A stretch of 64,000 bases of DNA, from contig NZ_SWKK01000008.1 of assembly GCF_005144745.1 (NCBI RefSeq), positions 434,001-498,000 of the forward strand, read 5' to 3'. The position numbers were made by a program, and so were the translations under genes. Shown piece by piece: positions 17,661-26,238 of the stretch. The DNA is from Flavobacterium sp. ASW18X (GTDB lineage: Bacteria > Bacteroidota > Bacteroidia > Flavobacteriales > Flavobacteriaceae). The notes beneath the pieces are model-generated. The model did not search any database, was not told the DNA's origin, and saw only the letters and a list, made by a program, of their open reading frames with translations. Position 1 is the stretch's first letter. Each line of letters begins with the position of its first letter.

Positions 17661-18299
17661 ATGTACGCAATTGTAGAGATGGCAGGGCAGCAATTTAAAG
17701 TTGCGAAAGACCAGAAAGTATACGTACACCGTTTAAAAACAGAAGAAGGAGAAAAAGTTACTTTTGACCGTGTTCTTTTGTTAGATGACGCTGGTACAGT
17801 TACTGTTGGCGCCCCAGTCATAGAAGGTGCAGCCGTAGAAGCTAAGGTTGTAAAGCATTTGAAAGGCGATAAAGTTATTGTCTTTAAAAAGAAAAGGAGA
17901 AAAGGTTACCGTAAGAAAAATGGTCACAGACAATCTTTAACAGAGATTGTAGTTGAGAACATTTTGGCTAGTGGTGCTAAAAAAGCTGCTCCAGCTAAAG
18001 CAGAAACTCCTAAAAAAGATGCTCCTAAAGCCGCCACTAAGAAGGCAGCCAAAGGTGGAGACGATTTAAAGAAAGTTGAAGGTATTGGTCCAAAAATTGC
18101 TCAGACATTGAATGATGCGGGTATCACTACTTTTGCTGAGTTAGCAAAGACAGATGCAGCTAAAATTGCAGAAATCATTGCAGATGTACGTGGTAACCAC
18201 GTTACTGATACTTGGCCAAAACAAGCAGAACTTGCGGCAGAAGGTAAGTGGGATGAGCTTAAGAAATGGCAAGATGAATTAGATGGTGGTAAAGCTTAA
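17661..18299 (+). CDS. rplU: 50S ribosomal protein bL21 with C-terminal helix-hairpin-helix extension
   Basis: 212 aa, about twice the usual bL21 length. Residues 1-103 are bL21 (MYAIVEMAGQQFKV, VIVFKKKRRKGYRKKNGHRQ). An Ala/Lys-rich linker follows (about 108-133). Residues about 134-212 form a helix-hairpin-helix domain (LKKVEGIGPKIAQTLNDAGI) with a WPKQAELAAEGKWDELKKWQ tail. Such extensions occur in other flavobacteria. The extra domain could bind rRNA or another nucleic acid; this is inference. First gene of the rplU-rpmA operon. Confidence 0.93.
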   Translation: MYAIVEMAGQQFKVAKDQKVYVHRLKTEEGEKVTFDRVLLLDDAGTVTVGAPVIEGAAVEAKVVKHLKGDKVIVFKKKRRKGYRKKNGHRQSLTEIVVENILASGAKKAAPAKAETPKKDAPKAATKKAAKGGDDLKKVEGIGPKIAQTLNDAGITTFAELAKTDAAKIAEIIADVRGNHVTDTWPKQAELAAEGKWDELKKWQDELDGGKA

Positions 18300-18342
18300 G
18301 TTAACCACTACAGAAAATTAGTAAAGACAAAACCTAGAAAAC

Positions 18343-18603
18343 ATGGCACATAAAAAAGGTGTAGGTAGTTCTAAGAACGGTAGAGAATCAGAATCGAAAC
18401 GATTAGGCGTTAAGATTTTTGGTGGCCAAGCTGCAATTGCTGGTAACATCATTGTACGTCAAAGAGGAACCAAACACAATGCTGGTGAGAATGTATATCT
18501 TGGAAAAGACCATACAATTCACGCTAAAGTAGATGGTGTTGTAAAATTTGAGAAGAAAGCAGGAGGTAAATCCTTCGTTTCTATTGAGCCTTTCGAAGCT
18601 TAA
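18343..18603 (+). CDS. rpmA: 50S ribosomal protein bL27
   Basis: 86 aa. Typical start [22 protein letters not shown], with the flexible N-terminus that reaches the peptidyl transferase centre and no cleavable extension. Also [22 protein letters not shown] and the C-terminal [11 protein letters not shown]. It follows rplU by 43 nt and ends before a strong terminator. rplU-rpmA is one of the most conserved ribosomal gene pairs. Confidence 0.96.
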   Translation: MAHKKGVGSSKNGRESESKRLGVKIFGGQAAIAGNIIVRQRGTKHNAGENVYLGKDHTIHAKVDGVVKFEKKAGGKSFVSIEPFEA

Positions 18604-18625
18604 GAAAACTCAAAATATAGTATTA

Positions 18626-18660
18626 AAAAGCCCTGTTCGAGTAAATCGGATAGGGCTTTA
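18626..18660 (+). terminator. Terminator of rplU-rpmA
   Basis: AAAGCCCT (18627-18634) pairs with AGGGCTTT (18652-18659) around a 17-nt loop, followed by TTATT. Confidence 0.7.
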
Positions 18661-18718
18661 TTATGTCTATTCTCAACTAAATTACAAACCTTACTGTTTT
18701 TTAATGGAACAGTAGGGA

Positions 18719-19822
18719 TTACCACCGTTGGTTTCTAAACTTCTGACTTATAGCGTATTCTATATTCGCTTTTAAATATTCTTCTGGATTATAGTTAGGT
18801 AGTGGTAAAATAGATTCAAGTAGTTGTGTGTCCCATTTTTGCGGTTTTCCAGTCAAATACGGGGTAAGGTGAACGCCAATGGTTTCATAATAGAATTTTT
18901 CCAAAGTAGTTTCGAATCCTCCAACGCTATCTACAATTTCTTGTGTAAGTTGGTAATTTTTAAAATTAACCGCCTCTAAAATTTTTGATATTCCTGTAAG
19001 TATATGGGTACCTATTGGATTTACTATATTGAGTTGTTCTACAGGTTGGTCTATTACCTTACAAATTACTTTGGCGGCATAATCTGTTGGTATAATATTT
19101 AAGTTGCTATCATTACCAGCTTGTATACGTACGCTACCCTGTTCTGTTTTATGCTGAAAAAATTTAGCGAACAAATAAAACACCATGTATTTGGAGATAA
19201 AAAAACGGGGTTTCTCCAAAGCGTTACCACCTAGAACACTAGGTCTCAAAATTTGAATTTCAATGCCGTTTTCGCCACATTGTTGTGCCACATATTTTTC
19301 TGCGGCATGTTTAGAGGCTTCGTAGTAGTTTCTGTATTCTGCAGGCGTATAATTAAGGTAATCATTACCAATAACCCCATCTTGTTTGCCAGCGGCAAAG
19401 GCTGTACTGATGTAAACAAACTTTTTTAAGTATGGTTTAAAAGCAGTAAATAGCTGTTTGGTAAAGCTTAGATTCTCTTCAAAAATTTGGGCTTCGTCTT
19501 TTGGATTTACAGATAAATTCACAAAGCCAGCAGAATGTATCATGTAATAGCGCTGGTTTGCATCCAAAAAGTTTTCTGGTTGTAATGCTTTGCTTGCTTC
19601 TATTACCGTTAACTTATCCTGAATAGCTATTAAGTTCTGGGCAATAAATTTTGGAGCCATTGGACTGGTGAGCATATTTTGTATTCTATCACTAGCATCA
19701 ACAGACTTCTTATTTCGTACTAAAAGGTGAATACTTTTTAGTTCATTTAACCTTTCTTCTATCAAGCTAAATAGCAGTTGTGAACCTAAAGTTCCTGTTG
19801 CTCCAGTTAAAATAATATGCAT
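18719..19822 (-). CDS. Extended SDR / thioester reductase-like NAD(P)-binding protein
   Basis: 367 aa. Rossmann motif LTGATGTLGSQLLFSL at the N-terminus and RNKKSVDASDRI after beta-2. Active-site region FVYISTAFAAGK with YEASKHAAEKYV (YxxxK) later, as in the male-sterility/NAD_binding_4 group that reduces acyl thioesters or acts as an epimerase-like dehydrogenase. A free-standing domain without an adenylation module, so the substrate is open. It lies downstream of ahcY, separated by a terminator. Confidence 0.82.
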   Translation of the reverse strand: MHIILTGATGTLGSQLLFSLIEERLNELKSIHLLVRNKKSVDASDRIQNMLTSPMAPKFIAQNLIAIQDKLTVIEASKALQPENFLDANQRYYMIHSAGFVNLSVNPKDEAQIFEENLSFTKQLFTAFKPYLKKFVYISTAFAAGKQDGVIGNDYLNYTPAEYRNYYEASKHAAEKYVAQQCGENGIEIQILRPSVLGGNALEKPRFFISKYMVFYLFAKFFQHKTEQGSVRIQAGNDSNLNIIPTDYAAKVICKVIDQPVEQLNIVNPIGTHILTGISKILEAVNFKNYQLTQEIVDSVGGFETTLEKFYYETIGVHLTPYLTGKPQKWDTQLLESILPLPNYNPEEYLKANIEYAISQKFRNQRW

Positions 19823-19840
19823 ACTTGACTATTGGTTACT

Positions 19841-19872
19841 AAAAAAACAAACCCCTGCTTCTGCAAGGGTTT
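19841..19872 (-). terminator. Terminator of ahcY
   Basis: AAACCCCTGC (19849-19858), tetraloop TTCT, and GCAAGGGTTT (19863-19872) with one internal mismatch. On the reverse strand the stem runs into TTGTTTTTTT. Confidence 0.8.
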
Positions 19873-19896
19873 ATAAAAGATTAACAAAGGTAAAAA

Positions 19897-21213
19897 TTAA
19901 TACCTGTAATATTCTGGCTTAAAAGGACCTTCTACGGTTACACCAATGTAAGCCGCTTGGTCTTCTTTTAAAGTAGTTAACTCTGCGCCCAATCTAGATA
20001 AGTGTAGTTCTGCAACTTTCTCATCTAAATGTTTTGGCAACATATAAACCTCATTATTGTAGTTTTCGCTATTTTTCCAAAGCTCTATTTGCGCTAAAGT
20101 TTGGTTAGTAAAACTATTACTCATTACAAAACTTGGGTGTCCTGTAGCACATCCAAGGTTTACCAATCTACCTTCTGCTAAAACAATAATGTCTTTACCG
20201 TTAACGGTGTATTTATCTACTTGTGGTTTAATTTCGTCCTTGGTGCTGCCAAAGTTTTCATTTAACCATGCCATGTCTATTTCATTGTCAAAGTGGCCAA
20301 TGTTACATACAATAGCCTTGTCTTTCATGGCCTCAAAATGTTCCCCACGTACAATGTCCTTGTTACCTGTAGTGGTAATAACGATATCAGAATTACCAAC
20401 AACGGTTTCTAATTTTTTTACTTCATAACCATCCATGCATGCTTGTAGCGCACAAATAGGATCTATCTCTGTTACGGTAACAATAGCTCCTGCACCACGG
20501 AAAGAAGCAGCGGTACCTTTACCTACATCACCATAACCACAAACGGTTACGCGTTTACCGGCCAACATGGTATCTGTTGCTCTACGGATAGCATCCACTG
20601 CACTTTCTTTACATCCGTATTTATTATCAAACTTAGACTTGGTAACAGAATCGTTTACGTTTATAGCGGGCATAGGTAAAGTTCCGTTTTTTACACGCTC
20701 GTACAAACGGTGTACTCCTGTAGTGGTTTCTTCTGATAAACCCTTTACACCTGCAGCTAGTTCTGGGTATTTATCCAAAACCATGTTGGTAAGGTCACCA
20801 CCATCATCTAAAATCATATTTAAGGGCTGTCTATCCTCTCCAAAGAATAAGGTTTGTTCAATACACCAATCAAACTCCTCTTCGTTCATACCCTTCCAGG
20901 CATAAACCGGAATACCTGCAGCGGCTATGGCAGCAGCAGCGTGGTCTTGGGTAGAGAATATATTACAAGAACTCCAAGTAACATCTGCTCCAAGCGCTAC
21001 TAAAGTTTCTATAAGTACAGCTGTTTGTATGGTCATGTGCAAACAACCAGCAATACGGGCACCTTTCAAAGGTTGTTCTTCTTTATATTCTTCCCTTAAA
21101 GCCATTAAACCGGGCATCTCTGCTTCTGCTAATTCTATCTCTTTTCTACCCCAATCGGCAAGGGCAATATCCTTCACCTTAAAAGGAACGTATGCAATTG
21201 TTTTTGTACTCAT
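19897..21213 (-). CDS. ahcY: Adenosylhomocysteinase (S-adenosyl-L-homocysteine hydrolase)
   Basis: 438 aa. Reversibly splits S-adenosylhomocysteine into adenosine and homocysteine in the activated methyl cycle. NAD-binding motif [17 protein letters not shown] (about 218-234) and the signature [13 protein letters not shown] containing the catalytic Lys. The C-terminus ends KPEYYRY, placing the Lys-Tyr that reaches the neighbouring subunit's NAD site. A Bacteroidota promoter is seen at 21250-21278. Confidence 0.96.
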   Translation of the reverse strand: MSTKTIAYVPFKVKDIALADWGRKEIELAEAEMPGLMALREEYKEEQPLKGARIAGCLHMTIQTAVLIETLVALGADVTWSSCNIFSTQDHAAAAIAAAGIPVYAWKGMNEEEFDWCIEQTLFFGEDRQPLNMILDDGGDLTNMVLDKYPELAAGVKGLSEETTTGVHRLYERVKNGTLPMPAINVNDSVTKSKFDNKYGCKESAVDAIRRATDTMLAGKRVTVCGYGDVGKGTAASFRGAGAIVTVTEIDPICALQACMDGYEVKKLETVVGNSDIVITTTGNKDIVRGEHFEAMKDKAIVCNIGHFDNEIDMAWLNENFGSTKDEIKPQVDKYTVNGKDIIVLAEGRLVNLGCATGHPSFVMSNSFTNQTLAQIELWKNSENYNNEVYMLPKHLDEKVAELHLSRLGAELTTLKEDQAAYIGVTVEGPFKPEYYRY

Positions 21214-21249
21214 ACTATTTTTAATTTATTTTGATAGCAATTTTAGCCG

Positions 21250-21278
21250 CAAAGGTACAAATTACTTATCTTTTACAA
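21250..21278 (-). promoter_or_regulatory. Promoter of ahcY
   Basis: On the reverse strand, TTG (21278-21276), an 18-nt spacer, and TACCTTTG (21257-21250). It ends one base before the GTG chosen for the divergent phosphopantetheinyl transferase, which supports that later start over the upstream TTG. Confidence 0.75.
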
Positions 21279-21920
21279 GTGCCCGTTTATAAAACCATAA
21301 CAGTATCGCCTACCACTAAAGTGTTGCTTTGGAAGGTAGAAGAACCCGAAGCAGTATTGGCCAAAGATGTATTGCTAACCCCACATTGCCAGAACCGCAT
21401 GGATGGGATGAAATCTGAAAGCCACCGAAGGGCCTTTCTAAGCATTAGACATTTGATGGCTTTGGAAGGTTATGCAGATAGTGATTTGTATTACGATGAA
21501 AATGGAAAACCCCATTTAAAAGATGGAAAGCATATTAGTATAACCCACTCCTACAATTTTACTGCAATAATACTAAGTGATTCGCATGAGGTAGGTATAG
21601 ATATAGAAAAGCAGCGCGATAAGATTATAAAAATTGCACATAAATTTACCCCTATAGAAGAGTACCATACGTTGGCCAATGCCGAAGCCATTATTCGTAA
21701 ACTAACCATTGTCTGGGGTGCCAAGGAATCTCTATACAAAATTTATGCCCAGCCGGGTCTTAGTTTTTTAAAGCATATAGATGTACAAGACTTTACCATG
21801 GATACTGGAAAAACAACTGCACAAATAGTTTATGGCGATAAAAAATCGGTTTACGAAATAGATTTTTTAGAGTTTGAAGGGTTTACTTGTGTTTATGCTC
21901 AGCGTAATCTTGGTAGTTGA
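21279..21920 (+). CDS. 4'-phosphopantetheinyl transferase superfamily protein
   Basis: About 213 aa from GTG 21279 (VPVYKTITVSPTTKVLLWKV). The frame can be extended to a TTG at 21231, but that runs through the ahcY promoter. Sfp-type motifs are present: HSYNFTAIILS, VGIDIEKQRDKI (Mg-binding Asp) and WGAKESLYKIY. It would attach phosphopantetheine from CoA to carrier proteins such as ACP. The length and two-lobed pattern fit the Sfp/AcpT group rather than AcpS. Divergent from ahcY. Confidence 0.85.
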   Translation: MPVYKTITVSPTTKVLLWKVEEPEAVLAKDVLLTPHCQNRMDGMKSESHRRAFLSIRHLMALEGYADSDLYYDENGKPHLKDGKHISITHSYNFTAIILSDSHEVGIDIEKQRDKIIKIAHKFTPIEEYHTLANAEAIIRKLTIVWGAKESLYKIYAQPGLSFLKHIDVQDFTMDTGKTTAQIVYGDKKSVYEIDFLEFEGFTCVYAQRNLGS

Positions 21921-21958
21921 GGCTTTTAACAGTAGCTTTATGGGCCTAAACAAAAACC

Positions 21959-22219
21959 ATGAAAATTTCTGTAGAGCTAACCTTGTCGCCTTTACAAGAC
22001 GATTTTGAACCTATAATCATCAGTTTTATCAAAAAACTCCGTGACTCTGGTCTTACCGTGCAAGAAAACGCATTAAGTACCCATGTTTATGGGGAGTATG
22101 ATAAGGTCATGGCCTTGTTAACAGAAGAGATTAAAGAAGCCTTGGAATTGATGGAACATGGTTTGCTTTATATGAAAATAGTAAAGTCTGACCGAAGCTC
22201 TTATGAACCAAATTTTTGA
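21959..22219 (+). CDS. Thiamine-binding-like protein (MTH1187/YkoF family, DUF77)
   Basis: 86 aa with a ferredoxin-like pattern: MKISVELTLSPLQDDFEPII, a helix, GLTVQENALSTHVYGEYDKV, and a second helix. This matches the MTH1187/YkoF (Thiamine_BP) family, members of which bind thiamine or its pyrimidine in the cytoplasm. It overlaps the PnuC gene by 17 nt and starts a four-gene operon. The fold call is good; the ligand is inferred from the family. Confidence 0.78.
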   Translation: MKISVELTLSPLQDDFEPIIISFIKKLRDSGLTVQENALSTHVYGEYDKVMALLTEEIKEALELMEHGLLYMKIVKSDRSSYEPNF

Positions 22220-22835
22220 TTTTTTCCTTTCCGCATATCAAGGAAGAAGTTGGTCTTTAATTTTACTAGAAGCTACCGCCTTTTTCTTTGGTATTGCTTC
22301 TGTAATCTATGCCAAGAGAGAAGATATTATGGTGTACCCAACTGGGTTGGTGGCAACAGTGATTACGTTCTATCTATTTTATGTAGACCGTTTGTTTGGA
22401 GACATGATGATGAATTTCTACTACTCCATTATGAGTATTTATGGTTGGTGGAACTGGTCTAGGACTAAAGAAAAACAGCAAGTTGTAGTTATTTCTAGAA
22501 CCAACACTAGAGAAAAAGGTATTGGTTTTATCTTCTTTTTATTAACCATGTTTATTACGTATAGTGTTTACCAGTGGTTTGGTAAGGCGTTAGAGATACC
22601 TAATTATATAGATATTATTACCTCTGGTATCTTTTTTACAGCTATGTGGTATATGGCAACAAAAAAGTTAGAAAACTGGACGTTGTGGATTGTGGGCGAT
22701 TTAATTACGGTACCTTTATATGCCTATAGAGGATGGGGAATGTTTGCATTGCAATATTTTATATTTACCCTATTGGCCATTCAAGGATACAAACAATGGA
22801 AGAACAGCTTAAACAACAGCCCAGCAACCTCCTAA
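22203..22835 (+). CDS. PnuC-family vitamin transporter (thiamine or nicotinamide riboside)
   Basis: 210 aa inner-membrane protein with about seven helices and the PnuC signatures FGIASVIYAKRE, YPTGL and the Trp-rich YGWWNW. PnuC proteins equilibrate dephosphorylated vitamins that a cytoplasmic kinase then traps. The thiamine-binding-like gene upstream (17-nt overlap) argues for a PnuT-type thiamine carrier, while the NadR-like kinase downstream (40-nt overlap) also fits nicotinamide riboside. No riboswitch lies upstream of this operon. Confidence 0.85.
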   Translation: MNQIFDFFLSAYQGRSWSLILLEATAFFFGIASVIYAKREDIMVYPTGLVATVITFYLFYVDRLFGDMMMNFYYSIMSIYGWWNWSRTKEKQQVVVISRTNTREKGIGFIFFLLTMFITYSVYQWFGKALEIPNYIDIITSGIFFTAMWYMATKKLENWTLWIVGDLITVPLYAYRGWGMFALQYFIFTLLAIQGYKQWKNSLNNSPATS

Positions 22836-23359
22836 AAGTTGTGCTTTTTGGGCCAGAGTCTACTGGTAAAACAACCTTATCCAAAGGACTTGCTGCGCAT
22901 TATAATACCAAATGGGTTCCAGAATACGCCCGTGAATATTTACAAAACAAATGGGATAAAGAGCAAAAAGTCTGTGAGCCAGAAGACTTGCTGCCCATAG
23001 CTGCTGGTCAAATGCAACTAGAGAATCAACTTTCTAAAACAGCAAAAAATATATTGATTTGCGATACCGATTTATTAGAAACTAAAGTGTATTCAGAAGC
23101 GTATTATCTAGGGTATTGTGATCCATTGCTAGAAAAGTATGCGCTAGAAAATAATTATCAGTTGTATTTGCTTACCTATATAGATGTACCGTGGGAAAAG
23201 GATGATTTAAGGGACAAACCGACTCAAAGAGAAGAAATGTTTGCTTATTTCCACAAAACCTTAAAGAAGTATGATAAGAATTTTGTTATTTTAAAAGGTA
23301 GTCGTGAAGAACGATTACAAACAGCTATAAACATCATCAATAAACTACTGTCAGCATGA
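22796..23359 (+). CDS. NadR-like P-loop kinase / AAA family ATPase
   Basis: About 187 aa from the ATG at 22796 (MEEQLKQQPSNLLKVVLFGP). Walker A GPESTGKTTLSKGL followed by VPEYAREYLQ, the pattern of the C-terminal ribosylnicotinamide kinase domain of NadR. LICDTDLLETKVYSE follows as the Walker B region, and RDKPTQREEMF as the lid region. The N-terminal NMN adenylyltransferase domain of NadR is absent. It likely phosphorylates the vitamin imported by the overlapping PnuC transporter. The substrate is undecided between thiamine and nicotinamide riboside. Confidence 0.82.
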   Translation: MEEQLKQQPSNLLKVVLFGPESTGKTTLSKGLAAHYNTKWVPEYAREYLQNKWDKEQKVCEPEDLLPIAAGQMQLENQLSKTAKNILICDTDLLETKVYSEAYYLGYCDPLLEKYALENNYQLYLLTYIDVPWEKDDLRDKPTQREEMFAYFHKTLKKYDKNFVILKGSREERLQTAINIINKLLSA

Positions 23360-24897
23360 TAAAACTATCTACCGAAGACCAAAATCAACTAAGTAAAAAA
23401 GGCATTTCAGAAGAAAAAGTACAACAACAAATAGCCACATTTAAAGAAGGTATTCCGTTTGTGACTTTGGATAAAGCCGCAGTGGTAGGCGATGGTATTG
23501 TAAAACTATCAGAACAAGAAGAAAAAGAACTTACTGCGTTATTTGATTCAAAAAAGAACCAACTACACTTATTAAAGTTTGTACCTGCTTCTGGAGCCGC
23601 TTCTAGAATGTTCAAGGCCATTTTTAATTTTGTAGATGCTTACAATCCAAAGCAAGGAAGTCTAGATGCCTATATAGATAAAACTGGAGATAAGGCGGTA
23701 AAAAAATTTAGAGACGGTATGCCTAACTTTCCTTTTTATATGGAACTCATGCAAAAAATTGAAGGTGCTTATAACTCAGAAGATGAGAAAGTACATCTTT
23801 TTGCTAAAGAAATGTTGGCAGAGGAAGGACTCAATTATGGTTTTTATCCTAAAGGGTTGTTACCGTTTCACTTGTATAAAGATGGGAGTGCAACGCCTTT
23901 TAAAGAGCATTTAAAAGAAGCTGCTTTGTATGCTACTAGTGAAGGTATGGCAAATTTACATTTTACCATTTCTCCGCAGCATCAAGAAATGTTTACAAAA
24001 GAAGAGGCGAAATCTGCACCCGAAATAAACAAGGCAACCGAGACTAATTTTTCTATTACATATTCCAATCAAAAGCCGGCTACAGATACCATAGCTGTAA
24101 ACATGGATGATACTCCCTTTCGTAATGCAGATGGGAGCATTCTTTTTAGACCTGGAGGTCATGGAGCACTAATAGAAAATTTAAATGATCAAGAGGCAGA
24201 TATCATATTCATAAAAAATATAGATAATGTAGTGGTAGAATCTAACCTTACCGCAGTAGCAGAAAGTAAAAAAATGCTAGCGGGATTGTTATTGAAAATT
24301 CAAGAGCAGGCTTTTGTGTATGCCTCGGAATTAGAGAATGATAAGGTTGCAGAAGACAAATTGGAAGAAATAACTACTTTTTTACAAGACAAGTTAAATG
24401 TGCGTTTTTCGTCAGATTTTAAACAGTTATCTCCAGAGGCGAAAATTACTCAACTTAAACAAAAGATAAATAGGCCTATCCGTGTATGTGGAATGGTAAA
24501 AAACGAGGGTGAACCCGGTGGTGGTCCATTTTTCATTAAAGATACAGAGGGCAACGTTTCGCTTCAAATTATAGAATCAGCTCAAATTAATAGTAAGGAC
24601 AGTGCTCAAATGAGCATTTTACAAAACAGTACGCATTTTAATCCAGTAGATTTGGTTTGTGGAGTTAAAAATTTTAAAGGCGAAAAGTATAATCTGTTAG
24701 AATATGTAGATACAAAACAGGGCTTTATAACAGGTAAGACCAAAGAGGGTAAGGAGCTAAAAGCATTAGAATTACCAGGTCTTTGGAATGGTGCTATGGC
24801 ATTTTGGAACACTATATTTGTAGAAGTACCGTTGGTAACTTTTAACCCAGTAAAAACGGTAAACGACTTATTGAAACCTACACATCAAGTACAATAA
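23356..24897 (+). CDS. DUF4301 family protein
   Basis: 513 aa cytoplasmic protein with no signal peptide. Recognisable DUF4301 features are KFVPASGAASRMFKA, LFRPGGHGALIENLN and VCGMVKNEGEPGGGPFF. The glycine-rich blocks recall sugar-nucleotide transferases, but no function is established. It overlaps the kinase gene by 4 nt (ATGA), so it is translationally coupled to the vitamin-uptake set and may act on the same compound. It ends before a strong terminator. Confidence 0.85.
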   Translation: MIKLSTEDQNQLSKKGISEEKVQQQIATFKEGIPFVTLDKAAVVGDGIVKLSEQEEKELTALFDSKKNQLHLLKFVPASGAASRMFKAIFNFVDAYNPKQGSLDAYIDKTGDKAVKKFRDGMPNFPFYMELMQKIEGAYNSEDEKVHLFAKEMLAEEGLNYGFYPKGLLPFHLYKDGSATPFKEHLKEAALYATSEGMANLHFTISPQHQEMFTKEEAKSAPEINKATETNFSITYSNQKPATDTIAVNMDDTPFRNADGSILFRPGGHGALIENLNDQEADIIFIKNIDNVVVESNLTAVAESKKMLAGLLLKIQEQAFVYASELENDKVAEDKLEEITTFLQDKLNVRFSSDFKQLSPEAKITQLKQKINRPIRVCGMVKNEGEPGGGPFFIKDTEGNVSLQIIESAQINSKDSAQMSILQNSTHFNPVDLVCGVKNFKGEKYNLLEYVDTKQGFITGKTKEGKELKALELPGLWNGAMAFWNTIFVEVPLVTFNPVKTVNDLLKPTHQVQ

Positions 24898-24913
24898 AAA
24901 ATTACCAGTAACA

Positions 24914-24943
24914 AAAGGACGGATTTATAATCCGTCCTTTTTT
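24914..24943. terminator. Bidirectional terminator between DUF4301 and the convergent secreted-protein gene
   Basis: AAAGGACGGAT (24914-24924), loop TTATA, and ATCCGTCCTTT (24930-24940), followed by T on the forward strand. On the reverse strand one arm is made of the last sense codons of the 24925-25548 gene and the loop of its stop codon. Confidence 0.85.
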
Positions 24944-25548
24944 ATACTAATACCTGTAGGAGTAACAGGTAATGCTTTAAGCCAATCATTACCATATTTA
25001 TCCAATAAATAGTTAGCTAAAGCAGCATTATGTTTTTGCGCATTGGCAAAGCTTATTGGGTCAATTGCACAGTTTTTAAATATAAAACCAATACCAACGT
25101 TTTTTTTAAATGCAGCCTGCCTTTTATTATCTGTGGGTAATATGGTATGGATAATAAAATTTAAAGTGCCTTTAGCCAGCTGCTCTTCTATTACAGTTGG
25201 TGTTAGTTCATGGCCGTAAGTATTTGTAACAAACGGAATACTACTATTAGAATCTAAAAGAGTTATTGTTGTAATAGATTTGTTTTTTAGGAGTTTGGGA
25301 GCATTTATAGATGCAAAAAAGCCCTTACTTACAAAATCTAATTTGTATCTGCCTTTTTGTGGTAATAGAACTTGTCTTGTGGCCGTATTTGTAAATGCTA
25401 TTTTTTGCTGGGTTTCTTCAATTATTAGAAATCCTTTTTGAAATGCAATATCTGTTTTGTTCTTAAATTGAATGGTAACTGCAACTTCTTTGGCAAAACT
25501 TATTTGAGTTGAGATGTACAATACAAATAGAAGGATAAGCCTGAGCAT
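24925..25548 (-). CDS. Secreted protein, C-terminus resembling FEKKY-type domains
   Basis: 207 aa. Signal peptide MLRLILLFVLYISTQISFAK. The middle (about 22-120) is beta-rich and could be a carboxypeptidase-regulatory-like fold (LLPQKGRYKLDFVSKGF). The C-terminus, with NVGIGFIFKNCAI, KHNAALANYLLDKYGNDW, resembles the short Cys-containing domain that flavobacterial annotations call FEKKY; this is from memory and tentative. Function unknown. The stop codon lies inside the shared terminator. Confidence 0.7.
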   Translation of the reverse strand: MLRLILLFVLYISTQISFAKEVAVTIQFKNKTDIAFQKGFLIIEETQQKIAFTNTATRQVLLPQKGRYKLDFVSKGFFASINAPKLLKNKSITTITLLDSNSSIPFVTNTYGHELTPTVIEEQLAKGTLNFIIHTILPTDNKRQAAFKKNVGIGFIFKNCAIDPISFANAQKHNAALANYLLDKYGNDWLKALPVTPTGISIKKDGL

Positions 25549-25802
25549 ATTAAAAATGGTTTTTTTAAAAGACGTTGGCCAAAAAAGAATGTGACAAAAT
25601 CTTATAAAGTATACATATTGTTGTTTCCTTTTTACACACTTTGTGTATTGGGATACAGTGGTTTATACACTATACTAGAATTTAAAATTAGCATATAACA
25701 TTGATAATCAATAACCTATGCTTTTTTTGCTTTGGTACACTAATTCTGGTATTATTTTTCCTCTATACCTAGAACAAAGTTTAACATTAAAACACAGACA
25801 AA
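25549..25802. other. Intergenic region with two dyads upstream of the PepSY-like gene
   Basis: No gene is seen. It contains a 15-bp palindrome TACACA-CTT-TGTGTA (25633-25647) and an imperfect dyad TACAGTG/CACTATA (25654-25674), then an AT-rich stretch up to the small secreted gene. The dyads may be regulator sites for that gene or its divergent neighbour. Confidence 0.4.
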
Positions 25803-26102
25803 ATGAAAAAGTTATTTTTTGCCACAGCATTAGCAATCGGAAGTTTATCAGCAGTAACAGCTTCTACAGCTACTTTACACGACGGAATCATGAGCGAGGT
25901 AATCGCAGAAGAATTTAAAGAAATAGCAGTGTCTGACCTGCCTGCTGCTGTATCTGATGCAGTTGAAACTGATTTTGCTGGTGCTACCATCAACAAAGCA
26001 TACATGAACGAGAATCAAGAATTTAAACTAGAAATCACTGCTGCAGACGGTTCTGAGCAAACCTTATACGCAGATGCAGAAGGTAACTGGCTAGATATGT
26101 AA
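25803..26102 (+). CDS. Small periplasmic PepSY-like protein
   Basis: 99 aa. Signal peptide MKKLFFATALAIGSLSAVTA. The mature part reads LPAAVSDAVETDFAGATINK and EFKLEITAADGSEQTLYADAEGNW, the pattern of PepSY-like (BLIP-fold) modules: a short helix, then strands ending in DAEGNW. Such proteins in Bacteroidota are commonly encoded next to two-component systems; here a regulator gene begins 136 nt downstream. A sensing or accessory role is possible but not shown. Followed by a strong terminator. Confidence 0.8.
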   Translation: MKKLFFATALAIGSLSAVTASTATLHDGIMSEVIAEEFKEIAVSDLPAAVSDAVETDFAGATINKAYMNENQEFKLEITAADGSEQTLYADAEGNWLDM

Positions 26103-26127
26103 TATATCCGCTTAAGTTTATTACGCT

Positions 26128-26155
26128 AAAAAGACCGCAATTGCGGTCTTTTTTT
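26128..26155 (+). terminator. Terminator after the PepSY-like gene
   Basis: AAAGACCGCAA directly followed by TTGCGGTCTTT (a near loop-less palindrome in DNA, a 4-6 nt loop in RNA) and a T-run to 26155. Confidence 0.88.
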
Positions 26156-26238
26156 ATGCATTTGTATTCACTTTTAAGATTTTTTAATGGCTTTGCAGAC
26201 TTAGGCAATACTATCTTTGTATAGTAACCCCATCTCAT

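Noticed and set aside
20567-21292. Two open frames on the forward strand opposite ahcY (112 and 121 codons)
   Set aside because: They are antisense shadows of a clear ahcY gene, low in complexity, and without a family pattern.
25725-25765. Possible sigma-54 promoter (TTTGGTACACTAATTCTGG) before the PepSY-like gene
   Set aside because: The -12 GC is absent at the required spacing (CT there instead), so it does not meet the consensus.
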